A stretch of DNA of 64,000 nt from Actinomycetes bacterium (GTDB lineage: Bacteria > Actinomycetota > Actinomycetes > Propionibacteriales > Propionibacteriaceae): the NCBI GenBank assembly GCA_023458095.1, contig JAEXAS010000013.1, forward strand, positions 1 through 64,000. The letters are read 5' to 3'. The notes below the pieces were generated by a model. It was given only the letters and a program-made list of their open reading frames with translations. It was not told the origin of the DNA and did not search any database. This document shows, in pieces, positions 42,601 through 51,400 of the stretch. Both the position numbers and the translations under genes were made by a program. How positions within the stretch are numbered: the first letter of the stretch is position 1; every line of letters begins with the position of its first letter.

Positions 42601-45600
42601 ATGGACGGCTTGGAGAAGGTGCCCTCAGGGATGGTGGGGGTCGGATCAGAAAGCAGGCTGAGTGGCTGGTAGCCAGCGACCGTGCCGGTCTGCGACACGG
42701 TGATCGCCTTGCCAACATCATCAGTCGTGACCACATAGGTGTAACCGGTAGCACCCGCGATCGGATAGCCAGCGCGGTACCACTGCAAGCTGAAGCTCGG
42801 CGACGGTGACCAATACCCGGTGCCGACCTGAAGGGTCTGCCCGAGCGCAGGGGTACCCACAATGATCGGCTTGTCACCGGTCATGGTGCCCAAGGCGACC
42901 GTGGTTCCTGCCGAACGCACCGAGGCCTCCGCATAGCCGTCCCGGGTAGCGGTAACCTCCACCGACACGACCTTGCCCTGGTCGTCAGCAGTCAAAAGGT
43001 AGCTGTCCTTGGTGGCGTTCTGGATCGCGACGCCATCTCGCAACCAGGTGTAGGAGTACCCCCCGGGCGTCGGCGTCCAGGTTCCGACATCAACACTCAC
43101 GGTGTTGCCCACCGCGAAGGTGCCTGCAACGCTGACCGCGCCGGGGCTGGTGAAAGTACTCGAGCCCACCGCGGTGGTGGGGGCCGAGGTCACCGTCTTG
43201 TTTGCGAAGCCGGCGCTGGTACCAGTAACCGCCACGGTGATCTGGGAACCCAGGTCGCCGAGCTTAACGACGTAGGTGCTTTGGTCCGCCCCGGGAATGT
43301 CGACGCCATTCGACTTCCAGGTGTAGGCCAAAGACTCCGGCTCGGGGTCCCAGGTACCGACCTGCGCGGTGAGCGTGGCGTCGACCGTCGCCGTCCCCGA
43401 GATCGTCGGGGCTGGTGCGGTGAAGGTGTGGTAGGCCGACTCCACAGTGAGCGTGCCCGAGAACTCCGCCCCTGTTCCCGCATAGTCGCCGCTGCGGAAG
43501 GGCACCTGGTAGGTGCCTTCACCATCGGCGCTCAGCATTCCATCGGTCACCGAAACACCTGCCGGCAAGGTCAAAGTGGGGACTGCTGAGGCAGCGTCCA
43601 CCAGCGGCACAGCGGTCCCGACCGTGGGTACAACCGACATCGAGACATCCTGCGCTCGGGCGTCGAGATTGGCCACGCCAGACAAGGGACTGATGTCGGC
43701 GATGTGGTTGTGATCGACCCAGACGGTGTTGAGCATGTACTTCCCTGCCAGCGGGCTCACGTCGGAGATGTTGTTGTCCGATGCTTCAACAGCGAGCAGG
43801 TTCGGCAGCCCGGCCAGTGGGGTGAGAGTGGAAATGTTGTTGCGCGACACGCGAAGCTCGATCAGCTTCATCCGGGTGGCCAACGGGGCCAAATCGCTGA
43901 TCCGGTTTCCGTCCGCGTGCACGGTTTGGAGGCGGCTGAGCCTCTGTACGCCGTCCAACGACGTCAGCCGGTTGTTCGACACGTACACCCGCGCCAGTCT
44001 GCTGTTGGTCGTGGAAAAGGCAGACAGGTCATTGATCTTGTTGTTGGAGGCATCAAGGGTCTGCAAGGACGCCATCGAGGAGACCGGGCTCAGATCAACC
44101 AGCTGGTTGTCGTCGACCCGCAGCACGTTCAGTGACATCCCGGACAACGCATTGATGTCTTGCAGAGCGTTGTGGGACGCCGACAGATTGGTGAGGTTGG
44201 TCAGGCCGGCCAGCGGATCCAGAGAATCCAGCCCGTTCTCGTCCACGTTGAGAACCCCCAAGGTCGTCACCGTGCTCAACGGAGAGATGTCCGAAATACC
44301 GTTGTCGGACGCAGTCAGCGAGGCCAGCACCGGAAGCTGGCTCAACGGAGAGAGGTCGTGGATCGAGTTGTCGTCAATCCGCAAGTCGACCAGCTGCTCC
44401 ATGTACTGCGCACCATCCAGGCTGGAGATCGCCCTCGACGAGCAATCCAGGTCATGGATGGTGACCAGGTCGAGATTGTCGAAGGTCTGGGTGTTGAAGT
44501 CGATGTTCAAGGTCTGAGCCACGCATTTGGCAAAGAAGGGGTCGGAGATGGTCACGTCGACGTGGGACTCCAGGCGCAACGTCCCGCTGAAGCTGACCGG
44601 ATCGCCTGCGTCCTGGAAGGCAATAGGGGTGAACAAGCCCGGTTCGGCGGTGACTTCACCACCGGTGATGGTCACTCCACTGGGAAGGCTGAAGACCGGA
44701 GTGGCACCGGTCTTGTCGAGGACGCCCAGATTCGTGGCGGTGTTGGCTTCGACCTGTTTGGTCAAGGTCTGCCCGGTGGCATTCACAGTGGCGAGATTGG
44801 TCAGCGCCGCCAGCCCCGAGATGTCGGCGATGGAGTTGTTGGCGATGGCCAGCGAAGTCAGGGCGGTGAAGCCGGTCAGTGCGGAGACGGTCGTCATCCC
44901 GGTGCCGGACAGCGAGAGGCTGTGCAGCCCGGTCAGGCCGGCCAGCGGGGCCAGCCCATCGCCGGCGCCAACGCTGTTTCCGGAGAAGTCCAGCGCGGTG
45001 GCGCCGGTGAGATGCTCGGCACCGCTCAGGTCGGTGATCCCACGGTTGGCGCAGGTGAGGCTGGCCAGACCGTTGAGCGCAGATTCACTGAAGGTGTTGC
45101 CGATGGTGCCGAGGGCTCCGGCCAGACACGCCGCAAAGCCCGCATCGGGAATGCTGATCAGGGAGTCGCTCACCGTCACGGTCACGGTTCCGCTGAAAGT
45201 GACCGGGTAGCCACCGTCAGTGAAGCTGAGGCTGAAATCACCCAAAGCGGTGCCGGTGACCTCGATGACGTCGATAGTCAGCTCAGGAGCCGTCGAACTC
45301 AGCGTCGGCGTGCCGGCCCCGCGCGTCTTCAGCGGTGCGGCTGTCGGAGTATTGATCGGCAGCGCCCAGGTGACGGTCTGCCCGTTGGCTTCCAGCGAGG
45401 TGAGCCCCGAAGAGCCCTGCAAGGGGCTGAGGTCGGCGATGTGATTCGCGGAGACGTCAAGCGTCGTCAACGGCAAGTACTCCAGCCCCTTCACCGAATG
45501 CAGCTGGTTGCCCTTCAAGCTCAAGGTCGTGAGGGAGATGGCATTCTCCAAGCCGCTGACACTGGCCACACCGGTGCTGTCGCAGGTCAACGAGGTCAGA

Positions 45601-45824
45601 CCCCACAGTGCGTCCACCGCGTAGGTGTTCCCCACATGCCCACCGAGGGCGGTATTCACGCAGGCGGCAAGCTCAGGATCAGGAATGGTGAAGGAATCGT
45701 CGGCGCGCGCGGGCAGCGCCGTGACCGACAGATACCCAAAGCCCAAAGCCAAGGACGTCAGCAGCGCAGCGAATCCTCGCCCGGCTCTGCGGCACACCAC
45801 AGGCAGGTCTCGTACGTTTGACAT
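39642..45824 (-). CDS. Giant secreted leucine-rich and Ig-like repeat protein
   Basis: A 2060-residue exported protein. Signal peptide 1-41 (ALPARADDS). Residues 45-805 hold three internalin-like modules, each starting with a cap such as IPDPELAACVN, ISIPDAGFAACL or ISDPFFAKCVAQT, followed by 22-residue leucine-rich repeats (LSPLSQLPVLASLTASDNGI) and a FSGTLTVES beta domain. Residues 806-2060 hold 14 tandem ~90-residue beta repeats with WSPxP or WTPTP and Y-x-W-LRDG cores, arranged as alternating doublets. No LPXTG motif, no membrane segment; the last repeat is Lys/Arg-rich. Start ATG 45824 with GAGGGG ribosome-binding site. Probably an adhesin. Confidence 0.9.
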   Translation of the reverse strand: MSNVRDLPVVCRRAGRGFAALLTSLALGFGYLSVTALPARADDSFTIPDPELAACVNTALGGHVGNTYAVDALWGLTSLTCDSTGVASVSGLENAISLTTLSLKGNQLHSVKGLEYLPLTTLDVSANHIADLSPLQGSSGLTSLEANGQTVTWALPINTPTAAPLKTRGAGTPTLSSTAPELTIDVIEVTGTALGDFSLSFTDGGYPVTFSGTVTVTVSDSLISIPDAGFAACLAGALGTIGNTFSESALNGLASLTCANRGITDLSGAEHLTGATALDFSGNSVGAGDGLAPLAGLTGLHSLSLSGTGMTTVSALTGFTALTSLAIANNSIADISGLAALTNLATVNATGQTLTKQVEANTATNLGVLDKTGATPVFSLPSGVTITGGEVTAEPGLFTPIAFQDAGDPVSFSGTLRLESHVDVTISDPFFAKCVAQTLNIDFNTQTFDNLDLVTIHDLDCSSRAISSLDGAQYMEQLVDLRIDDNSIHDLSPLSQLPVLASLTASDNGISDISPLSTVTTLGVLNVDENGLDSLDPLAGLTNLTNLSASHNALQDINALSGMSLNVLRVDDNQLVDLSPVSSMASLQTLDASNNKINDLSAFSTTNSRLARVYVSNNRLTSLDGVQRLSRLQTVHADGNRISDLAPLATRMKLIELRVSRNNISTLTPLAGLPNLLAVEASDNNISDVSPLAGKYMLNTVWVDHNHIADISPLSGVANLDARAQDVSMSVVPTVGTAVPLVDAASAVPTLTLPAGVSVTDGMLSADGEGTYQVPFRSGDYAGTGAEFSGTLTVESAYHTFTAPAPTISGTATVDATLTAQVGTWDPEPESLAYTWKSNGVDIPGADQSTYVVKLGDLGSQITVAVTGTSAGFANKTVTSAPTTAVGSSTFTSPGAVSVAGTFAVGNTVSVDVGTWTPTPGGYSYTWLRDGVAIQNATKDSYLLTADDQGKVVSVEVTATRDGYAEASVRSAGTTVALGTMTGDKPIIVGTPALGQTLQVGTGYWSPSPSFSLQWYRAGYPIAGATGYTYVVTTDDVGKAITVSQTGTVAGYQPLSLLSDPTPTIPEGTFSKPSIVAVTGTLAVGNTVTAEPGFAWSPSPDSFSYQWFRDGSPVVGSTASSYALSADDQGHLIKVTVTAHKAGYTDASVDSGADTVAKGLLNGTKPTISGSGVFGETLQASSPAWSPVANLSWQWLRNGDAITGATGTNYRLGVDDIGATISVRVTATLDGYNSQTLNSDPVATIAAASFTGSDAITVSGDQAVGSTVSADPVAWTPTPDQVSYTWLRDGTPISGATSTSYTLTADDLGKHVTVKVVASRAGYTAVSLTSVEGDAVAASAFSTEVPVISGNAVVGQTLTATSGAWSPMPTSLSYQWLADGQSIESAASNSVVLTPTMQGKKISVEVTGTRDGYATKKITSEQTSAVAEALLSGPSAVAVSGTFTVGESLTADAGTWTPTPGGIAYQWLRAGQPISGAVSADYLLTSDDANKIVTVQATITKDGYREETIRSIAADPVAPASFTAATPVITGEAALGNTLSVTEGSWSPKPSSSSIQWLRAGAAIDGANGGDYVLTVADVGKAISVAVSGSAPGYADHTATSVATDPVAAGTFTAPSAVTVTGERVVGKTLVVDPGTWTPTPAGFTYQWLRGGTPIDNADADEYTLVADDLDAVITVTVTANRPGYTDAHLESATAAAVGKGTIVTEKPTIAGQAQVGRTLTAKPGAWSPMPSSWTYQWLRDGQEIPNETNVTYVATQSDSGANITVAVSGGRDGYETTAAVVSDPLEVSPQGTILAPDAIDVDGDYVIGATLTAQAADWTPTPGAVSYQWLRSGTVIADATEATYKLVAADLNKVITVKVTATKDGYRSASARSQATAAVAAAVFSAPNPIISGSIRLGTTLTANPGTWSVTPNLTYQWYRAGVAVAGATRASYVIGVPDVGKRLVVKVTGTLDGYATAVRTSAATATVPAGTLSGPRPVVSGKAKVKSTLKVVIGRWSPSGIKIAYKWYRNGSPIKGAKKGKYKLTSKDRGKRIGVRVTYTKSGYVTKIRWVKATKPVK

Positions 45825-46065
45825 GTAAAGCCCCTCAAAAAAGTCAGCGCCACCCCAGCGTGGCACCCCATATGCTAGGGGGCGGCACTACGCATAACTG
45901 CGGAACAAGAGGAAAACCCTTCGTGTCGCCCGATTTGCTCCCAAAATGTCCCTCACAAGGGGACGTATTGTCTGCCCAGCAGCTCCGTGAATGCGGATGT
46001 CGATGCCGACCACGCGCCACAAGGCTGCGAAACCGCCACGCAGACGGACACCGACCGGAGGTCTC
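45825..46065. promoter_or_regulatory. Divergent promoter region between giant protein and aldehyde dehydrogenase
   Basis: This 241-bp gap contains TAGCAT (minus strand, around 45880) as a -10 candidate for the giant gene and GTATTGTCT near 45965 as a weaker -10 for the dehydrogenase. GGAGG at 46057-46061 is the dehydrogenase ribosome-binding site. No operator is recognised. Confidence 0.4.
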
Positions 46066-47559
46066 ATGAAGCCGTCCCCAATACCGGACCAACTCACGGT
46101 CACCGCCCCGTGGAACGGCGAGGTGCTCACCACTGTCCCCGTCACAGATCCCGACGAAATCAGCAGCCTCACCAGCCGGGCCCGGATCGCCCAGCAGGCT
46201 TGGCAGGACGTCCCGCTTGCGGCGCGGAGCAGAGTCTTTCGGCGTTTCGCCGACCTGGTACTCAACCACTGCGACCACATCCTCGACACCATCCAGCAGG
46301 AGTCGGGCAAGGCGCGACTGAGCGCCTTCGAAGAAGTCATGGACACCGCCCGCGGGGTGCGGGTCTTCGCCAACCTGGCCCCCAAAACGCTGCGTTCAGC
46401 ACGTCGCCGCGGGGTAATCCCCGGGCTGACCAAAGTCGTTGAGCATCGTCAGCCGGTGGGAGTCGTCGGGGTGATCACACCTTGGAACTATCCCTTCACC
46501 TTGCCGGCCACTGATTCCGCAGCCGCCCTTCTGGCGGGCAATGCGGTCATCCTCAAACCGGATTCGCAGGCGCCGTTGAGCGCACAGTTGCTGGCCGACC
46601 TCTTTGCTGAGGCAGGCCTGCCCGAGGGCCTGTTCACTGTGATCGTCGGTCCAGGATCTGTACTGGGACCCCGGCTGGTCGAGCAGATCGACTTCTTGAT
46701 GTTCACCGGATCCACAGCCACCGGACGCAAGCTGGCTACCGCCTGCGCCGAGCGACTCATCGGCTTCTCGGCCGAGCTCGGCGGTAAGAACCCGGCTTTG
46801 ATCCTGCCGGACGCGAATCTGGCCGCTGCGGCCATCGGCACGGCGCGCTCCGCCTTCGCCAACACCGGCCAACTGTGCGTGAGCATGGAACGCGCCTATG
46901 TGCACACGGCGGTGTACGACGACTTCGTGTCGCAACTGGTGGCGGCAACCCAAAGTCTGCAATTGGGCGTGGGTCACGACTGGAAGATCGATGTCGGTTC
47001 TTTGGCCTCGGCCCAGCAGCTTGAGACCGTGCAACGTCACGTCACCGACGCCGTCGCCAAAGGAGCCACCGTGCTCGCCGGCGGCAAGCCCAGGCCTGAC
47101 CTGGGCCCCCACTTCTTCGAGCCGACCATTCTGTGCGGAGTCGACGAGTCGATGGAGGTCTGCGCGGAGGAGACCTTCGGGCCGGTGTTGTCGATCTACC
47201 GAGTCGAATCGACACAGGCGGCGATCGCGGCCGCCAACGACTCTCGCTACGGCCTCAACGCCAGTATCTGGTCGAAGACCCAGGGCCCGGCCGTGGCGCG
47301 CCGCCTTCACAGCGGCACTGTGAACATCAACGATGGCTACGCACCCACCTTCGGCTCCCACCATGCCCCCATGGGCGGAATGGGGGAATCCGGAATAGGG
47401 CGCCGCCACGGACAGGCCGGATTGTTGAAATACACCGAAGCGCAGACCGTGGCCCAACAACGGCTCCTCCCCATTGCACCACCACCAGGAATAAGCAATG
47501 CGACCTTTGCGAAAACAATGTCGGTGGGGATTCGGATTCTGAACAAGCTGGTGCGATAG
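46066..47559 (+). CDS. NAD(P)-dependent aldehyde dehydrogenase (succinate-semialdehyde dehydrogenase-like)
   Basis: A 497-residue ALDH. Catalytic Cys in NTGQLCVSMERAYV, general-base Glu in SAELGGKNPALIL and cofactor loop FTGSTATGRKL are conserved, as is CAEETFGPVLSIYRV. It resembles the GabD2 group, so oxidation of succinate semialdehyde or another short aldehyde is likely, but the substrate is not proven. ATG at 46066 follows GGAGG. The adjacent SDR gene starts 8 bp downstream, suggesting a paired aldehyde-alcohol pathway. Confidence 0.93.
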   Translation: MKPSPIPDQLTVTAPWNGEVLTTVPVTDPDEISSLTSRARIAQQAWQDVPLAARSRVFRRFADLVLNHCDHILDTIQQESGKARLSAFEEVMDTARGVRVFANLAPKTLRSARRRGVIPGLTKVVEHRQPVGVVGVITPWNYPFTLPATDSAAALLAGNAVILKPDSQAPLSAQLLADLFAEAGLPEGLFTVIVGPGSVLGPRLVEQIDFLMFTGSTATGRKLATACAERLIGFSAELGGKNPALILPDANLAAAAIGTARSAFANTGQLCVSMERAYVHTAVYDDFVSQLVAATQSLQLGVGHDWKIDVGSLASAQQLETVQRHVTDAVAKGATVLAGGKPRPDLGPHFFEPTILCGVDESMEVCAEETFGPVLSIYRVESTQAAIAAANDSRYGLNASIWSKTQGPAVARRLHSGTVNINDGYAPTFGSHHAPMGGMGESGIGRRHGQAGLLKYTEAQTVAQQRLLPIAPPPGISNATFAKTMSVGIRILNKLVR

Positions 47560-47567
47560 GAGTGGGG

Positions 47568-48353
47568 ATGAAGGGCATTCTCCTGGCGGGATCGACGGTG
47601 CTGATCACCGGAGGTGGCAGTGGCCTGGGGCGCGAACTCGCCGTCCAAGCCGCCCGACGCGGAGCGCGCGTGATCGTGTGGGATCGCGATCCGGAGGCAG
47701 CACGCCGAACCGCCGACACCGTCGGCGGAGACTGGGCCGAGGTGGATGTCACCGACGCCGCGCAGGTCCGCTCCGCAGCGTCCGGACGGGCGGTGGACGT
47801 GCTGATCAACAACGCCGGGGTGGTCACCGGCAAGCTGCTCCTGGAGGCCAGCGAGGAACAGATCCGACGGACCTTCGAGGTGAACACCTTGGCCGGATTC
47901 TGGACCACCCAGGCGCTGCTGCCCGGCATGCTGGACCGCGACCGCGGCGTGGTGGTCACCATCGCCAGCGCCGCCGGGTTGGTCGGGGTGGCCAAACAAA
48001 CCGACTACGCAGCCAGCAAGTGGGGGGCTATCGGCTTCACCGAGTCGCTGCGGGCCGAACTGCGATCCGCCCGCAGCCGAGTGCGCACCCTGGTGGTGGC
48101 GCCGTACTACATCAACACCGGGATGTTCGAAGGAGTGACCACCCGGTTCCCGCTGCTCCTGCCGATCCTGCGCCCCGGCCCGGTGGCGACCAAGGTCTTG
48201 AACGCTGTCGAATCCGGACGCCAACAATTGGTGGTGCCGCCGATGGTGCGGGTGGTGCCGCCGCTGCGCATCCTGCCCCCGGCCGCCTTCGACGTGGTCT
48301 TGGATTTCTTCGGCATCAACCACACCATGGACGGCTTCGTCGGGCGCGGCTGA
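47568..48353 (+). CDS. Short-chain dehydrogenase/reductase
   Basis: A 261-residue classical SDR. Cofactor motif TGGGSGLGRELA (residues 14-25), NNAG in VDVLINNAGVV, catalytic Ser in IASAAG and YxxxK in DYAASKWGA. The C-terminal VVPPLRILPPAAFDVVL is hydrophobic, resembling retinol-dehydrogenase-type membrane-associated SDRs. It is co-transcribed with the ALDH (8-bp gap), with GGAGTGGGG as ribosome-binding site. Substrate unknown; with the ALDH it could convert an alcohol to an acid. Confidence 0.92.
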   Translation: MKGILLAGSTVLITGGGSGLGRELAVQAARRGARVIVWDRDPEAARRTADTVGGDWAEVDVTDAAQVRSAASGRAVDVLINNAGVVTGKLLLEASEEQIRRTFEVNTLAGFWTTQALLPGMLDRDRGVVVTIASAAGLVGVAKQTDYAASKWGAIGFTESLRAELRSARSRVRTLVVAPYYINTGMFEGVTTRFPLLLPILRPGPVATKVLNAVESGRQQLVVPPMVRVVPPLRILPPAAFDVVLDFFGINHTMDGFVGRG

Positions 48354-48410
48354 CTTCCGACCCGCCTCAGCCTGAGCTGAGCGACGGACGTGGATGGACC
48401 CCAGCACCAC

Positions 48411-48416
48411 TAGGCT
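48411..48416 (+). promoter_or_regulatory. -10 box (TAGGCT) of purL
   Basis: TAGGCT ends 7 nt before the GTG at 48424. This supports the GTG rather than the upstream in-frame ATG at 48394, and a leaderless transcript. Confidence 0.5.
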
Positions 48417-48423
48417 GTGCTGC

Positions 48424-51400
48424 GTGGCGCATTCCAACGTTCTGACAAGTTTCGGCGGCGGCAACGCCACCTCTGCATTCCGCACGGCAGCGCTGGTGCG
48501 TCGCCTCGCGGAGGTGGCCCCGATCACTGCCCTCAGCGCACGATTCGTGCATTGGGTCGCCTCCCCCACGACACTGGACGCCCCGACCACCCAGACCGTG
48601 CAGCGGCTGTTGACCTATGGCCCCGCCGCCGGCCCTGAGGCTCAGGGCGCCTACCTCACCACCTTCGTGGTGGGACCACGGCTGGGCACCCTGTCACCGT
48701 GGGCGTCGAAGGCCACCGACATCGCCCGCAACTGCGGCGTCGATATCCATCGGGTGGAGCGGGTCACCGAATACACCTTGGCCAGCGACTCACCGCTGAA
48801 CCAGGCCCAGTGGAGCGCCTGCGCCGATCTGCTGCACGACCGGATGACCGAATCGACCTTTGCCGACGTGGCCGCATCGGCATCGCTCTTCGACGAGGGC
48901 GAAGCCGAGCCGATGGCCCACATCGACGTCATCGGACGCGGTCGACAAGCTATCGAGGAGGCCAACCTCAGCTTCGGGTTGGCGCTGAGCGACGATGAGA
49001 TCGACTACCTGGTCACGGCCTTCACCGGCTTGAACCGCAACCCCACCGACGTGGAGTTGATGATGTTCGCCCAAGCCAACTCCGAGCACTGCCGCCACAA
49101 GATCTTCAACGCCGACTTCGTCGTGGACGGCGCTGTGAAGGACTCCTCGTTGTTCGGCATGATCCGCAACACCGAGGCGGTGGCCGGCCAGCACACCGTC
49201 GTCGCCTACTCCGACAACTCCTCCATCATGACCGGCGGCACCATCACCCGCTGGGTACCCGAGGGCACCGATGGCCCCAGTAAGTACACCGCCCGCGAGG
49301 ACCTGGTTCACGTCTTGATGAAGGTCGAAACCCACAACCACCCCACCGCGATCAGCCCCTTCCCCGGGGCGGCCACCGGCTCCGGCGGGGAGATCCGCGA
49401 CGAGGGCGCCACCGGGCGCGGTTCCCAGCCCAAGGCCGGCCTGACCGGGTTCGCAGTGTCGAATCTGCATCTGCCCGGCACCGCCGAGCCGTGGGAGGCC
49501 GAAACCTACGGCGCCCCGGACCACATCGCCTCTCCGCTGGAGATCATGACCACCGGGCCCCTGGGCGCGGCTGCCTTCAACAACGAGTTCGGACGCCCGG
49601 GTCTGGGCGGCTTCTTCCGGGTCTTCGAACAGACCGTGGCTGGTGTGCGGCGCGGCTATCACAAGCCGATCATGAGCGCCGGCGGCCTGGGTGCGATCAG
49701 CGATTCGCAAACCCACAAGATCCGCTATCCGGCCGGCTCGTTGCTCATCCAACTCGGTGGGCCCGGTATGCGCATCGGCATGGGGGGCGGGGCGGCGTCG
49801 TCCATGGCCTCAGGCGCCAATGCCGCCGAGTTGGACTTCGACTCGGTGCAGCGTGGCAATCCTGAGATCCAGCGACGTGGCCAGGAAGTCATCAACCACT
49901 GCTGGAACCTGGGCGCCGACAATCCGATCCTGGCCATTCACGATGTGGGGGCCGGTGGCCTCAGCAATGCCTTCCCCGAGCTGGTGGACGACGCCGGCAT
50001 GGGCGCACGCTTCGACCTGTCGGCGGTGCCGCTGGAGGAATCCGGACTGGCCCCCAAGGAGATCTGGTGCAACGAAAGCCAGGAGCGCTACGTCCTGGCG
50101 ATCGCGCCGGAATCGCTGGATCGCTTCGCCGCGCTGTGTGAGCGGGAGCGCTGCCCGTTCTCGGTGGTGGGCGTGGCTCGCGACGACGGCCACCTGGTGC
50201 TCGCCCCCGGACCGCAGGACGCCCCCGGCGATGATCGCGCCATCGATATGCCGATGAATGTGCTGCTGGGCAAGCCTCCGAAGATGTGCCGCGATGTCGA
50301 GCACGTCGCGTGGAGCGAGGAGCCGCTCACCCTGGACGGGCTGAACGTGCCCGAGGCGGCTTATGCGATTCTGCGCCATCCCAGCGTGGCGTCCAAGAGA
50401 TTCTTGATCACCATCGGTGACCGCTCGGTGGGCGGTCTGAACCATCGCGATCAGATGGTCGGACCCTGGCAGGTGCCGGTCTCCGATGTCGCCGTCACCC
50501 TCAGCGATTTCACCGGTCTGGCCGGACAGGCCATGGCCTCGGGTGAGCGTATGCCGCTGGCCGCAGTCGACGCTCCCGCTTCGGGCCGGATGGCTGTCGG
50601 CGAGGCGATCACCAATCTGTTGGCCGCCCCGGTGGAACTCAGCCGGGTGAAGCTGTCGGCGAACTGGATGGCGGCCTGTGGCGAACCGGGCGAAGACGCC
50701 GCGTTGTACGACACCGTGCACGCCGTGGGCATGGAACTGTGCCCTGCCTTGGGGATTTCCATCCCGGTGGGCAAGGACTCCCTGTCGATGCGTACCCGCT
50801 GGACCACCGACGACGGTCAGGACAAGCAGGTCACCTCACCGGTTTCGCTGGTGGTCTCGGCTTTCGCTTCGCTGGATTCGGTCGAAGGCACCTGGACGCC
50901 GGAGCTGCCGGCCACATCGGTGCTGATCCTGGTGGATCTCGGTGCCGGCAAGAACCGTCTGGGCGGGTCGATGCTGGCCCAAGTCACCAATCAGTTCGGC
51001 GATGAGGTTCCCGACCTGGATGACCCGGCCCGCCTGGTGAAGCTGGCTGCGGCTCTGCGCGCGTTGCGCGGCCCTTCGACAAGCTCAGGGAACGAACAGA
51101 GCGACCCATCCAGCCGCCCCTCGACACGCTCAGGGAACGAGGACGACGACGCATCGCACGGCCTTTCGGCAGGCTCAGGGAACGAACGGGACGACGCACC
51201 AGGGCACCCTTCGACAAGCTCAGGGAGCGGACGGGACGACCTATCCGACAGCCCTTCGACAAGCTCCGGGAACGAGCAGAACAGCGCACCAGGGCACCCT
51301 TCGACAAGCTCAGGGAACGGGGCAGGAGCAGTTTCGGATGGGCTTGATGATGCCCGTTGGCTGAGCCTGTCGAAGCCCGGGCCCGTCACGGCCTATCACG

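Noticed and set aside
44160..45821. 553-codon plus-strand open frame opposite the giant gene, and similar antisense frames at 40758-42809
   Set aside because: Antisense shadows of a repetitive GC-rich gene; compositions are low-complexity, with no domain or ribosome-binding site.
48394..48423. ATG at 48394 as purL start
   Set aside because: It adds ten residues without family similarity and lies upstream of the TAGGCT box; the GTG at 48424 fits better. The choice is not certain.
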